From positions 62,001 through 126,000 of the forward strand of contig NZ_JAHLQH010000049.1 in NCBI RefSeq assembly GCF_018918325.1: 64,000 bases of DNA, given 5' to 3'. The stretch comes from Clostridium sp. MSJ-8 (GTDB taxonomy: Bacteria; Bacillota; Clostridia; Clostridiales; Clostridiaceae). The position numbers and the translations under genes were made by a program. How positions within the stretch are numbered: position 1 is the stretch's first letter; every line of letters begins with the position of its first letter. Positions 38,788 through 47,074 of this stretch are shown one piece after another. The notes beneath the pieces were generated by a model. The model ran no database searches, had not been told where the DNA came from, and saw nothing but the letters and a program-made list of their open reading frames with translations.

Positions 38788-40563
38788 ATGAAAAATAGGA
38801 AGTTAGTTAATTATATTAGATTATTTGTGCAAATTGTATTTATAGTAATATCACCTACAATTTTTTCGTTTGCATTTAATGGAATAAAGGCACTTGTTAC
38901 ATCAATAAGTCAAGGCACATTTGAAAATTTAACAACTGCAAATAAACTAGGTTTGGTTTTAATTATATTTACATTTTTATTTGGAAGGTTTTTCTGTGGA
39001 TGGATATGTTCTTTTGGAGCATATAATGACATTGTATATATAATAGGATCAAAATTTATTAAAATAAAAAATACTTCTATAGAAAAATATAATTCATATT
39101 TAAGGTATTTGAAGTATTTTATATTATTTATAATTATTTGTTTATGTATTACTAATAATGCAAGTTTTATAAATGGAAAGAGCCCTTGGGATGTATTTGG
39201 ACAAATTGTATCATTAAGATTTAGATTTGACGGATTTTTAATAGGAATCATATTGCTAGTTATTATTACTATTGGATGTTTATTTGTTGAAAGATTTTTT
39301 TGTAGATATTTGTGTCCTCTTGGAGCTATTTTTTCTATTGTAGATAGATTGCATTTATTTGAATTACACAAGGAAAATTCGAAATGTGGCAAATGTAGAA
39401 TATGTACTAATGAGTGTTCAATGGGAATTAAATTATATAAGGAAAACGAAGTGAAAAGTGGAGAATGCATAAAATGTTATAAGTGTGAAGAGGCTTGCCC
39501 ACGTAAGAATTTTGAAGTAAAAGTATTAGGTAAGAAAATAAATAAATATATTGCTATAATAATAACTTTAATTTTAATAATTAGTATGTTTTTTGGGGCG
39601 CAAATTTTAAAACTACCTAATACAAATAAAAATGTAGCTAAAGAAACAAGTGATAATATAGAGGAGTATTCTAAAACTGAAGAAATATTAGGAACAGTTG
39701 TAAATGGGAAAATTCGGGGTAGCAATGCTCAAGAAGCTTTAGAAAAAGCATTTGAAAGAGCTAAAGAATTAGAGCAAATTATGTCTGTAAATATATCAGA
39801 TAGTGAACTTAATTATCTAAATGATAATGGATATAATAAAGCAGTAAATGTAAGTGATGATTTATATTATGTAATAGATAAAGGAATTTATTATGGTAAG
39901 CTTACAGATGGAGCTTTAGATATTACAATTGGAAACTTAATTGATAAGTGGGGGATAGGTACTGATACTCCTAGAATAATTAGTCATGAAGAGTGTGCTA
40001 GTGAAATTAATTTAAAGAATTATAATAATGTGGAACTAGATCCTAACAATAAGACTATAAAGTTTTTAAATGATAAAATAAAAATTAATTTAGGTGCAAT
40101 TGCAAAAGGATATATAGCTGATGAAATGAAAAAAGTATTAACAGAAGAATATAATATCAAGTCAGGTATACTTAATTTAGGTGGAAATGTATTAACAATT
40201 GGTACTAAAGAAAATGGTGAGGAATATAATGTAGGAATATGTAACCCTAAGGATACAAGTGATGTTATAGATAGTGTGAAGATTTCAGATAAAACAGTTG
40301 TGACATCAGGTAATTATGAGAGATATTTTATAGGAGAAGATGGGAAGAGATATCATCATATATTAGATCCATCTACAGGATATCCTGCAGAAAAAGGATA
40401 TGTAAGTACCACTATTATTGCAGATAAATCTATTGATGCAGATGCGTTATCAACAGCAACATATGTGCTTGGAAAAGATAAAGCAAAAAAACTAATAGAT
40501 AGTCTTGATGATGTAGAAGCTATATTTATAACTGATGATATGAATATAGAAAAGGTGATGTAA
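38788..40563 (+). CDS. Membrane 4Fe-4S polyferredoxin fused to ApbE flavin transferase
   Basis: A 591-residue fusion. The N-terminal half (about 1-280) is a NapH/NosR-like membrane ferredoxin. It has about five membrane segments with paired cysteines C70/C74 (FCGWICS) and C172/C176 (CRYLCPLGA). Two [4Fe-4S] motifs follow, C200-x2-C-x2-C-x3-C210 and C227-x2-C-x2-C-x3-C237-P. After a last helix near 255-275, residues about 290-591 form an ApbE FAD:protein FMN transferase. It shows LTDGALDITIG, the NLGGNVLTIG strand, HHILDPSTGYPAEKG and the metal site SIDADALSTATYVLG. It probably flavinylates the FMN_bind protein and may also feed it electrons. Its stop is two bases before the next gene. Confidence 0.9.
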   Translation: MKNRKLVNYIRLFVQIVFIVISPTIFSFAFNGIKALVTSISQGTFENLTTANKLGLVLIIFTFLFGRFFCGWICSFGAYNDIVYIIGSKFIKIKNTSIEKYNSYLRYLKYFILFIIICLCITNNASFINGKSPWDVFGQIVSLRFRFDGFLIGIILLVIITIGCLFVERFFCRYLCPLGAIFSIVDRLHLFELHKENSKCGKCRICTNECSMGIKLYKENEVKSGECIKCYKCEEACPRKNFEVKVLGKKINKYIAIIITLILIISMFFGAQILKLPNTNKNVAKETSDNIEEYSKTEEILGTVVNGKIRGSNAQEALEKAFERAKELEQIMSVNISDSELNYLNDNGYNKAVNVSDDLYYVIDKGIYYGKLTDGALDITIGNLIDKWGIGTDTPRIISHEECASEINLKNYNNVELDPNNKTIKFLNDKIKINLGAIAKGYIADEMKKVLTEEYNIKSGILNLGGNVLTIGTKENGEEYNVGICNPKDTSDVIDSVKISDKTVVTSGNYERYFIGEDGKRYHHILDPSTGYPAEKGYVSTTIIADKSIDADALSTATYVLGKDKAKKLIDSLDDVEAIFITDDMNIEKVM

Positions 40564-40565
40564 GA

Positions 40566-40946
40566 ATGTTTATTAAGAAAAGGTATCCTAAGATATTGTT
40601 TTTAATAGTTATATTATTATCTGTAGTGTGTTCAATATTATATATTAAAAACAATAAAGGGGAAAAAATAGCAAAAATATACAAAGATAAAAAACTTTTA
40701 TATACTATAGATTTAAGTTCAGTAGAAAAACCTTATGAAATAAAACTTGGAGATGATGAAAATTATAATATAATCCAAGTTAATCATAATGAAATATCTA
40801 TAATAGAAGCATCATGCCGTGATAAGGTATGTATAAATACTGGGAAAATAAATAATGGAACAGTACCAATAGTTTGTTTGCCTAATAAAGTAATAATAGA
40901 AATTAATAGTAATGAGGAGCAGAAAATAGATGCAGCAACATACTAA
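40566..40946 (+). CDS. NusG domain II-containing membrane protein
   Basis: A 126-residue protein with one N-terminal membrane helix (about 9-27) and an extracytosolic NusG-domain-II-like fold. Its core shows IIEASCRDKVCINTGKINNGTVPIVCLPNKVIIEI, a typical form of this family with the C-x4-C pair. Such proteins accompany ApbE and Gx-transporter genes in flavin-based extracellular electron-transfer loci (as I recall, EetA of Listeria is of this type). Its start lies two bases after the previous stop, and it overlaps the next gene by 17 bases, so all three are probably translated together. Confidence 0.82.
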   Translation: MFIKKRYPKILFLIVILLSVVCSILYIKNNKGEKIAKIYKDKKLLYTIDLSSVEKPYEIKLGDDENYNIIQVNHNEISIIEASCRDKVCINTGKINNGTVPIVCLPNKVIIEINSNEEQKIDAATY

Positions 40947-41457
40947 TATAAAAACAAAAAAAATAATAGTGATGGCACTTTTGCTTGCAATAGCATTAAC
41001 TATTTTTATGATAGAATCTCAAATCCCACCTATAGTACCTATTCAAGGTGTAAAACTTGGATTAGCTAATATAATTACTTTAGTTGCAATGTATTATATT
41101 GGAACTAAAGAAGCGGTAAGTATTTTATTGATGAGAATAGTAATAGGAAATATTTTTTACGGACAAATAATTAGTTTTTCCTATAGTTTAATTGGGGGGA
41201 TATTATGCCTTATTGCAATGCTTATATTTAAAAATATATTTAAGGGAATTGAATATATTCCATTGATAAGTGTAATAGGTGCTATAGCACATAATATAGG
41301 GCAAATATTAGTTGCTGCTTTTTTAATTAATAGCACTAAAATTATGTATTATTTGCCTATTCTTATTATAAGTGGAATTATAACAGGATTTTTTACAGGA
41401 TATATAGTTTTCTGTTTATCAAAAAGAAATATAATAATTTGCAGAAAGAAATCTTAA
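40930..41457 (+). CDS. Gx transporter family membrane protein
   Basis: A 175-residue protein with five or six membrane helices, of the family once annotated as heptaprenyl diphosphate synthase component I (PF07456). The opening IIVMALLLAIALTIFMIESQIPPIVPIQGVKLGLANIITLVAMYYIG is diagnostic, as is the later SFSYSLIGGILCLIAM. Its fold resembles ECF substrate-binding components. In electron-transfer loci it pairs with the NusG-II protein (EetB-like, from memory). It ends the Fur-box cluster. No clear terminator follows. Confidence 0.82.
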   Translation: MQQHTNIKTKKIIVMALLLAIALTIFMIESQIPPIVPIQGVKLGLANIITLVAMYYIGTKEAVSILLMRIVIGNIFYGQIISFSYSLIGGILCLIAMLIFKNIFKGIEYIPLISVIGAIAHNIGQILVAAFLINSTKIMYYLPILIISGIITGFFTGYIVFCLSKRNIIICRKKS

Positions 41458-41461
41458 AACA

Positions 41462-41590
41462 ATGTTCAATCTTGTCAGAAAGACGTCAATTCGTTGTTGT
41501 AATTCAATCAGTTCTTTTTCTGATTCATATTTTAATTTTATCAATATGTCCTCTCTTTCTTTAAGGGAGGATTTCTCATAGAATTAAAAA
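41462..41590 (-). pseudogene. Coding remnant on the minus strand
   Basis: Read in reverse, this stretch encodes a fragment, YEKSSLKEREDILIKL followed by KYESEKELIELQQRIDVFL, with a stop just before it and no start codon or ribosome binding site. The charged coiled-coil character could be the tail of a MerR-type regulator or a serine recombinase; I cannot decide. It marks the start of a decayed segment. Confidence 0.35.
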
Positions 41591-41660
41591 AACACTCTTT
41601 CTATATAAATATTTTCTATAAAAAATAATAAATCATGAGATTACAGATATAAGAGGTATC

Positions 41661-41915
41661 ATGCTAAATATGTATGCAAAACAAAGACCTTAATATATCG
41701 AAGCAACAGATATGATTGCGGCAAGCAACGTAGTTATGACACTTCTTCGTTGCCCCCGAATTAAGAATGGATATAATATAAAATATTTCTTAACCAAAGA
41801 AGGAGAACAACCAGCTTGTAAGGATATTGAGAGAGCTGGAATAGCACAGTGTATGTATGATCTTGTTAAGGATGAGTCGCTAGGTGTAAATGAGAGTCTT
41901 GGACTCACTAATTAG
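41661..41915 (+). pseudogene. Small broken reading frame of unknown function
   Basis: ATG 41661 after AAGAGGT opens MLNMYAKQRP, which stops at TAA 41691. The same frame then runs open to 41915 as YIEATDMIAASNVVMTLLRC and on to GVNESLGLTN. One base change at the stop would give an 84-residue protein. I do not recognise the family. Its protein-like composition and its place among other remnants suggest a dying or fragmentary gene. Confidence 0.35.
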
Positions 41916-41941
41916 TGAAGGAAAAAGTGACTTAACAACAG

Positions 41942-41983
41942 TACGATTTCGTATTAATCTATTAGATAGTACGAAATAGTACT
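41942..41983 (+). promoter_or_regulatory. Two palindromes before the MarR remnant
   Basis: TACGATTTCGTA (41942-41953) and AGTACGAAATAGTACT (41968-41983) share the TACGA half-site, centred about 28 bases apart. They end about 24 bases before the MarR-type start. MarR regulators usually bind such palindromes at their own promoters, so these are likely autoregulatory operators. Confidence 0.45.
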
Positions 41984-42006
41984 GCTTAGAAAGGAAAGTG
42001 AACTAC

Positions 42007-42201
42007 ATGCTCAGAAATAGAATAGATAGGATGTATGAAGCAGTTAGAAAAATTAACCAAACTTATGAAATTTGGGCTTCATCACATGGACTGACTTTAT
42101 ATGAAATGCAAATTTACTATGAGATGATGAAAAATAAGGATGAAATAGTTACACAAAAAGATTTATGTTTAAAGCTAGATGCTCCTAAGACATCTATGTA
42201 A
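42007..42201 (+). pseudogene. Truncated MarR-family regulator
   Basis: The 64 residues MLRNRIDRMYEAVRKINQ to KLDAPKTSM are the N-terminal dimerisation helix and start of the winged helix of a MarR-type repressor. In family members the recognition helix continues directly (APKTSVN...). Here a TAA at 42199 cuts it off. Another frame then opens with VNTKKLSEIIFETRTIRKAA and runs to about 42426, without MarR wing residues. The gene looks truncated by a small indel or deletion. The start is ATG 42007, about seven bases after AAAGGAAAG; GTG 41998 lies too close to it. Confidence 0.6.
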
Positions 42202-42389
42202 ACACTAAAAAATTATCTGAAATAATATTTGAAACTAGGACTATTCGAAAAGCAGCATTAGCATGCTATAAAAATGATATTCCTAAACTAAGAGAATATA
42301 TTCCTTTAGTAGAAAGTAACTTAGATAAAATTAAAGGTACACATTGTTGTAACATAACCTTAAATTGTATAACTTTCTGCAAAAAGAGC

Positions 42390-42422
42390 AAAAGTTCAAC
42401 TTTGAAAAAGTTGAACTTTTTT
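42390..42422 (+). terminator. Terminator at the end of the decayed region
   Basis: A perfect 14-bp stem, AAAAGTTCAACTTT with AAAGTTGAACTTTT, over a three-base loop, with six Ts overlapping the 3' arm. Confidence 0.9.
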
Positions 42423-42545
42423 GCATAAAATAGATTAAAATATAATATAAGGAAAAAATATAAAGTAAATTACAAAAAAGTTTACAAATAACACTTTTTT
42501 TGCTGTATAATAGTAGATAATATGAAATAAATTGTATTTAGGGGT

Positions 42546-44369
42546 ATGGGAAATATGGATTTATGTAGGGAATTAGTTATGAATAATTCTATGAAAGCAT
42601 TTTGGGGAGAAATCATTATAAATAAACGTAACAAAATGATGGATGTAATTATTAAAGAATGTAATTATGAGATGAGAAAATATATAGATGTGGAAGATGC
42701 AGTAGGAAAGGTAGCAACGGAAGTTTTTGATATAAGGGAAAAGAATATATTTTCTGATGCAATAAAGAAGTTAGATAGTCAAAAACAATGTACTGTTTTT
42801 GGATATTTTCAAGGAATAGATAAATTCTTTTTGATAAATATCAATAAAATTACAGACAATGATTGTATAGTATGGCTTAGAAAAGAAATTACTATGGATG
42901 AAAATGTTATCAGAGCATTTTACAGTAAAGGGTTAAAAGTAAATTTAAAAGATTCTTTAGGTAGGTACATGTATAGTAGCAAAAAGCTAGATGAAAATTT
43001 TATATCTAAGTTCGTAAGTAAAGGAAAAAGAATAGAAGAAATAGTTTCTGGAATAGAAAGTGAATATTTGCAGAATGTTCAGCAGAAAATAATAAGAAAA
43101 GAAATTCCAAGATATGAAGGAATAAATTTTATAGACGATGCAATTTTATATAAGATAATATACCCTTTAGACATAGGGGATGAAATTGTGGGAACTATAA
43201 GTATATTTAGTTATATGACAGAAAATTATAAACAAGATGATCATGGTTTAAAATGCGATATGCTTGAAATTATACTAGATAATATTCCAGAGTACATAAC
43301 ATTTGTAGGAGTTGATAATGAATTAAGATATTCTAATAAGGTATTTAATAATGAAGAAAACAAAGAGTTATTAATATATAATATGAGTGAATATTGGGAA
43401 TCTGTAGAATTTAATACAGAAGTTATAAGGTTTAATAAAAAGATTTCAGTGACAAGAAGTATAAAACTACATAATGGTGAAAATAGAAATCTAGAAATAA
43501 CAAAATGTCCAATATCTGAAGAAAACAAAATTATAGGAGTATTAACTATAGCAAGAGATGTAACTGAAAATATAATTGAAAGGGAAGAATTAGAACAACT
43601 TAGAGGTGATTTGTTTGCTAATTTATCTCATGAACTACGAACTCCATTAAATGTTATATATTCAGCAATTCAAATGTTACAAGAAGTTAATGATAGAAAA
43701 AAACATGTAATACCTACTAGATATTTTGATATAGTTAGAAAAAATGTGTTTAGATTATTTAAAGTTGTAAATAATCTTATTGACTCTAATAATTTAGATG
43801 CTGGAGGAATTGAATTATATAAGAAAAATTATGATATAGTCTACCTATTAGAAATGATAATAGATATTGTTAATTCTTGTGTAAAGGATTATGGTATAAC
43901 TGTTATTTTTGATACTAATGTAGAAGAATGTATTATGGCATTAGATGAAGATAAATTTTATAGAATAATACTTAATTTATTATCTAATTCAATAAAGTTT
44001 TCTATAGATAATAAGCCTATACTAGTTGAATTACTGTGCTTAGAGGATAGAGTTATTATAAAGGTAAAAGATAGAGGTATAGGAATACCTAAAGAAGAAT
44101 TTCCAGAGGTTTTTGATAAGATGAAGCAAATAGGTGATAGATTCACAAAGATAAATGAAGGCAGTGGTATGGGATTATACATTACTAAGGGATTTGTTGA
44201 ATTACATAAAGGAGAAATAAGTTTATTAAGTGAAGTTGGGAAAGGATCAGAATTTATAATAGATATTCCTATAGAAATAAATGATGGGCAAGAGGTTCAA
44301 TATAAAGAGATATATAAAGAGCATTGCAAAAACTCTATAAAAATTGAGTTCTCGGATATAAATTTTTAA
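42546..44369 (+). CDS. PAS-domain sensor histidine kinase (first of tandem pair)
   Basis: A 607-residue kinase with no obvious membrane helix. The N-terminal about 230 residues are a poorly conserved sensory part. A PAS-like domain follows (about 235-340, MLEIILDNIPEYITFVGVDNELRYSNK to GVLTIARDVTE). HisKA has SHELRTPLNVIYSAIQML with phospho-acceptor His362. The ATPase domain shows the N box ILNLLSNSIKFS, DRGIGIPKEEF and GSGMGLYITKGFVELHKG. Thirteen bases before the second kinase, it lacks any response regulator nearby, so it is an orphan. In clostridia orphan kinases can phosphorylate Spo0A directly; that role here is inference. ATG 42555 is an alternative start. Confidence 0.88.
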   Translation: MGNMDLCRELVMNNSMKAFWGEIIINKRNKMMDVIIKECNYEMRKYIDVEDAVGKVATEVFDIREKNIFSDAIKKLDSQKQCTVFGYFQGIDKFFLININKITDNDCIVWLRKEITMDENVIRAFYSKGLKVNLKDSLGRYMYSSKKLDENFISKFVSKGKRIEEIVSGIESEYLQNVQQKIIRKEIPRYEGINFIDDAILYKIIYPLDIGDEIVGTISIFSYMTENYKQDDHGLKCDMLEIILDNIPEYITFVGVDNELRYSNKVFNNEENKELLIYNMSEYWESVEFNTEVIRFNKKISVTRSIKLHNGENRNLEITKCPISEENKIIGVLTIARDVTENIIEREELEQLRGDLFANLSHELRTPLNVIYSAIQMLQEVNDRKKHVIPTRYFDIVRKNVFRLFKVVNNLIDSNNLDAGGIELYKKNYDIVYLLEMIIDIVNSCVKDYGITVIFDTNVEECIMALDEDKFYRIILNLLSNSIKFSIDNKPILVELLCLEDRVIIKVKDRGIGIPKEEFPEVFDKMKQIGDRFTKINEGSGMGLYITKGFVELHKGEISLLSEVGKGSEFIIDIPIEINDGQEVQYKEIYKEHCKNSIKIEFSDINF

Positions 44370-44381
44370 GGAGGAATAAAT

Positions 44382-46145
44382 TTGGACAATAACTATTATG
44401 CTAGTATATTAGCAACAATACCAGCGTATTGTTTATGGGGAAAAGTAATTAATAAAAATGATGTTTTAGATATACAAATAAATGATTTTAGTGAATTATT
44501 TAAGGATGAAGATGAATTACAAGATTATATTTATTTATCAGATTTTTTTAATATAGAATTTAAAAATAATTTATCATTAGTTATAAGTAAATGTTTAGAT
44601 TATGGGGAAGCAAATATTTTAGAATATATAAATGTATTTGGTGAGTTTTGTGATGTAAAACTAAAAATAATAAAAGAAAATTATATATTAGTGAGTTTAG
44701 AAAAAAAGTATGCATTAGATGAACTATTTGTTAAAAACCTTATAAAAGGAGAAAAATATATTTATTGGGTTAAATATATAGATGGCAGATATATAAAAAT
44801 TAGTAAAAGTTATTTGAATGCTTGCAAAAAAGTTCATAGCTTATGTTCTGAGAATTTTATAGGAAAAACTTCAGAAGAAGTATTTAATGAAAAGTCAGCA
44901 TTGATAGAAGAAGAAAGAAGAGCATCTCAAGGAGAAGAAATAGTATCAGTTAATAAATTAATAAATAATATAGAATTTAGTATTAATTTAATTCCTGTAA
45001 AAGAATCTGAAAATATAATAGGCATTATGGGATTTGCAATAGAAACAGATGATAAAACAATGCCGTTGAATGAAAGAAAAAAACGTGAAAAAAGACTAAA
45101 AGCAATATGTGATGCTATGCCACATTCTTTGGGATGTGTTGATAAGAATCTAGAACTTACATATGCTAACAAAAATTATATAAAAAAATGTAAGGGATAT
45201 AGGATTGCTTGCAAAGAGTTATTAAGTAAACAAAAGAAATTAGAAGAACTTCGTGATAAGGATAAGAAGTATAGTAGAAAAGTTTTAAATGAAGGTAGAG
45301 AAGCTTCATTTGAATATGAAAATACAATATATGAGGAAGGTATTAAATATATAGAAGTGAAAAAAACTCCTCTTTTAAGTGAAAGAAGCGAAGTAGTTGG
45401 AGTAGTTACTATGGCACGAGATATTACAGAAAAAAAACTTGCAGAAGAAAAGCTAGAACAGATAAGAATGGAGTTCTTCTCAAATTTATCTCATGAATTT
45501 AATACACCTTTAAATGTTATTTCTAGTACATATCAACTTATAAGTGATTTGACTAAGACTTCTGAGGACGAAGAGGAGTATAAAAAATACCTAGATGTAA
45601 TAAGGAGAAATAGAGTTTATTTATCAAATAAACTAGAACAGATAATAGATGCAACTAAAATGGATATAGGTGTAATTGCATTTGATGCTGTAAGAGGTAA
45701 TATAGTTGAATTTATAGAGAATGTCTTTGATAATATGATTGATTATGCCAAGGTTAAAGATATAGAAATGGTATTTGATACTAATGAAGAATTTATTGAT
45801 ATGTTTTATGATGAAGATAAAATAGCAACTATAGTAACCAATCTTATAAGTAATGCGATAAAATTTACAGATGAAAAAGGAACTATATTAGTTGTATTAA
45901 AAAAAATAGATGATTATATAGAATTACATGTAAAAGATGATGGGTTTGGAATAAAAAAGGAGTGCTTAAATAGCATATTTTATAAATATCATAGAATACA
46001 AGATAGTGATGAAAGATGGTGCTGCGGAAGTGGAATAGGTTTACATTTAGTTAGAGAATATGTTGAAATGCATGGGGGAACTGTAGAGGTAAAAAGTGAA
46101 TATGGAAGTGGAAGTGAATTTATAGTACATCTTCCAATAAAATAA
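44382..46145 (+). CDS. PAS-domain sensor histidine kinase (second of tandem pair)
   Basis: A 587-residue soluble kinase that parallels the preceding one: a divergent N-terminal sensor, two PAS-like segments (about 110-225 and 235-350, each ending in a form such as VVTMARDITEKK), HisKA and HATPase_c. The H box reads SHEFNTPLNVISSTYQL with His371; the usual ELRTP is changed to EFNTP. The N box VTNLISNAIKFT, DDGFGIKKE and GSGIGLHLVREYVEMHGG are intact. It starts at TTG 44382 after AAGGAGG. It probably arose by duplication. Its transcript ends at a bidirectional hairpin. Confidence 0.88.
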   Translation: MDNNYYASILATIPAYCLWGKVINKNDVLDIQINDFSELFKDEDELQDYIYLSDFFNIEFKNNLSLVISKCLDYGEANILEYINVFGEFCDVKLKIIKENYILVSLEKKYALDELFVKNLIKGEKYIYWVKYIDGRYIKISKSYLNACKKVHSLCSENFIGKTSEEVFNEKSALIEEERRASQGEEIVSVNKLINNIEFSINLIPVKESENIIGIMGFAIETDDKTMPLNERKKREKRLKAICDAMPHSLGCVDKNLELTYANKNYIKKCKGYRIACKELLSKQKKLEELRDKDKKYSRKVLNEGREASFEYENTIYEEGIKYIEVKKTPLLSERSEVVGVVTMARDITEKKLAEEKLEQIRMEFFSNLSHEFNTPLNVISSTYQLISDLTKTSEDEEEYKKYLDVIRRNRVYLSNKLEQIIDATKMDIGVIAFDAVRGNIVEFIENVFDNMIDYAKVKDIEMVFDTNEEFIDMFYDEDKIATIVTNLISNAIKFTDEKGTILVVLKKIDDYIELHVKDDGFGIKKECLNSIFYKYHRIQDSDERWCCGSGIGLHLVREYVEMHGGTVEVKSEYGSGSEFIVHLPIK

Positions 46146-46196
46146 TTGTCTTGAAAAAGTAGAGATTGTGTAAAACATAAATTAAGGAATATATTT

Positions 46197-46253
46197 AAGG
46201 ATGAAAAAGTGTCAAAGCGATAGTAGTAGCGTTTTGATACTTTTTTCATCCTT
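46197..46253. terminator. Bidirectional terminator between kinase pair and thiT
   Basis: AAGGATGAAAAAGTGTCAAAGCG pairs with 46230-46253 over a ten-base loop with only wobbles. T-rich stretches on both strands suit termination of the two convergent genes. Confidence 0.88.
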
Positions 46254-46259
46254 AAAATG

Positions 46260-46916
46260 TTAGAATTTATTAGGATATTTATGACAAAGTATATGTATAA
46301 TTATCATACATATTATTGCTTCTATAAAAACCATAGGTGCATTAACAGCTAGAGAATACACATATGAATTCATTCCGTAATCAGCTCCATATTGACCAAA
46401 GAAAACAACTCCTGATATAAAGTGACATATAAACTTGACTAAAAACGCAATAAATGTACCTAAAAGTGGTTTTTCTTTAAAGTAACCAGCAAGGCCTATA
46501 GCTATAGATGGAAGAGGATAATCTAATAGTACTTGAACTGGATGTAGTATATAAGGATCTAAAAATAAATTTAATAAACCATATACAAAGCCTGTCAACA
46601 TTCCAACTTCAGGTCCATACATAAATGAAATTATAAGTAAAGGTACCATACCACCTAGAGTAATACTACCTCCCATAGGAAAGTGAAATATTCTAAGAAT
46701 CTGTAGTACACATGCAATTGCAATAGCTATTGCAATTCGTGCAAGCATAGGTGCACTTATCTTTATTTTCTTAAACTTAAGAAGTGCAATTATAAGTACA
46801 ATAAGTGCCAAAATACCTATTAATGCACTAGGATTCTTATAGATATCTTGAAATTTTTCGGAAAAATTAGAAAAATAAGAATGAAATCTAGAAATCCAAT
46901 CATTAAAAATATTCAT
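46260..46916 (-). CDS. thiT: ThiT-like thiamine ECF transporter substrate-binding component
   Basis: An integral membrane S-component that binds thiamine and works with the shared ECF energising module, which is not encoded in this window. The core shows MGGSITLGGMVPLLIISFMYGPEVGMLTGFVYGLLNL followed by VQVLLDYPLPSIAIGLAG, diagnostic for ThiT. FICHFISGVVFFGQYG is in the C-terminal half. It has about 218 residues with a 55-residue N-terminal extension holding one extra membrane helix. I see no TPP riboswitch (no CTGAGA element) in the 158 bases upstream, which it shares divergently with the MATE gene. Confidence 0.85.
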   Translation of the reverse strand: MNIFNDWISRFHSYFSNFSEKFQDIYKNPSALIGILALIVLIIALLKFKKIKISAPMLARIAIAIAIACVLQILRIFHFPMGGSITLGGMVPLLIISFMYGPEVGMLTGFVYGLLNLFLDPYILHPVQVLLDYPLPSIAIGLAGYFKEKPLLGTFIAFLVKFICHFISGVVFFGQYGADYGMNSYVYSLAVNAPMVFIEAIICMIIIHILCHKYPNKF

Positions 46917-47074
46917 ATAAAATCTCCTTGGTTATTATTTTTATTACAGTTTAAAATTATACATTGATTTTAATAATTATCAAAGTATATAATTTATATG
47001 ATTGTAATTAATATACTTTCTGAAATGTTAAAAATATGTTATTTATGGAGGATTTTAATCAGGTGGAGAATATA

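Noticed and set aside
41458..42545. Intact insertion sequence or integrase
   Set aside because: No transposase motifs, no terminal inverted repeats and no target duplications could be found in the decayed region.
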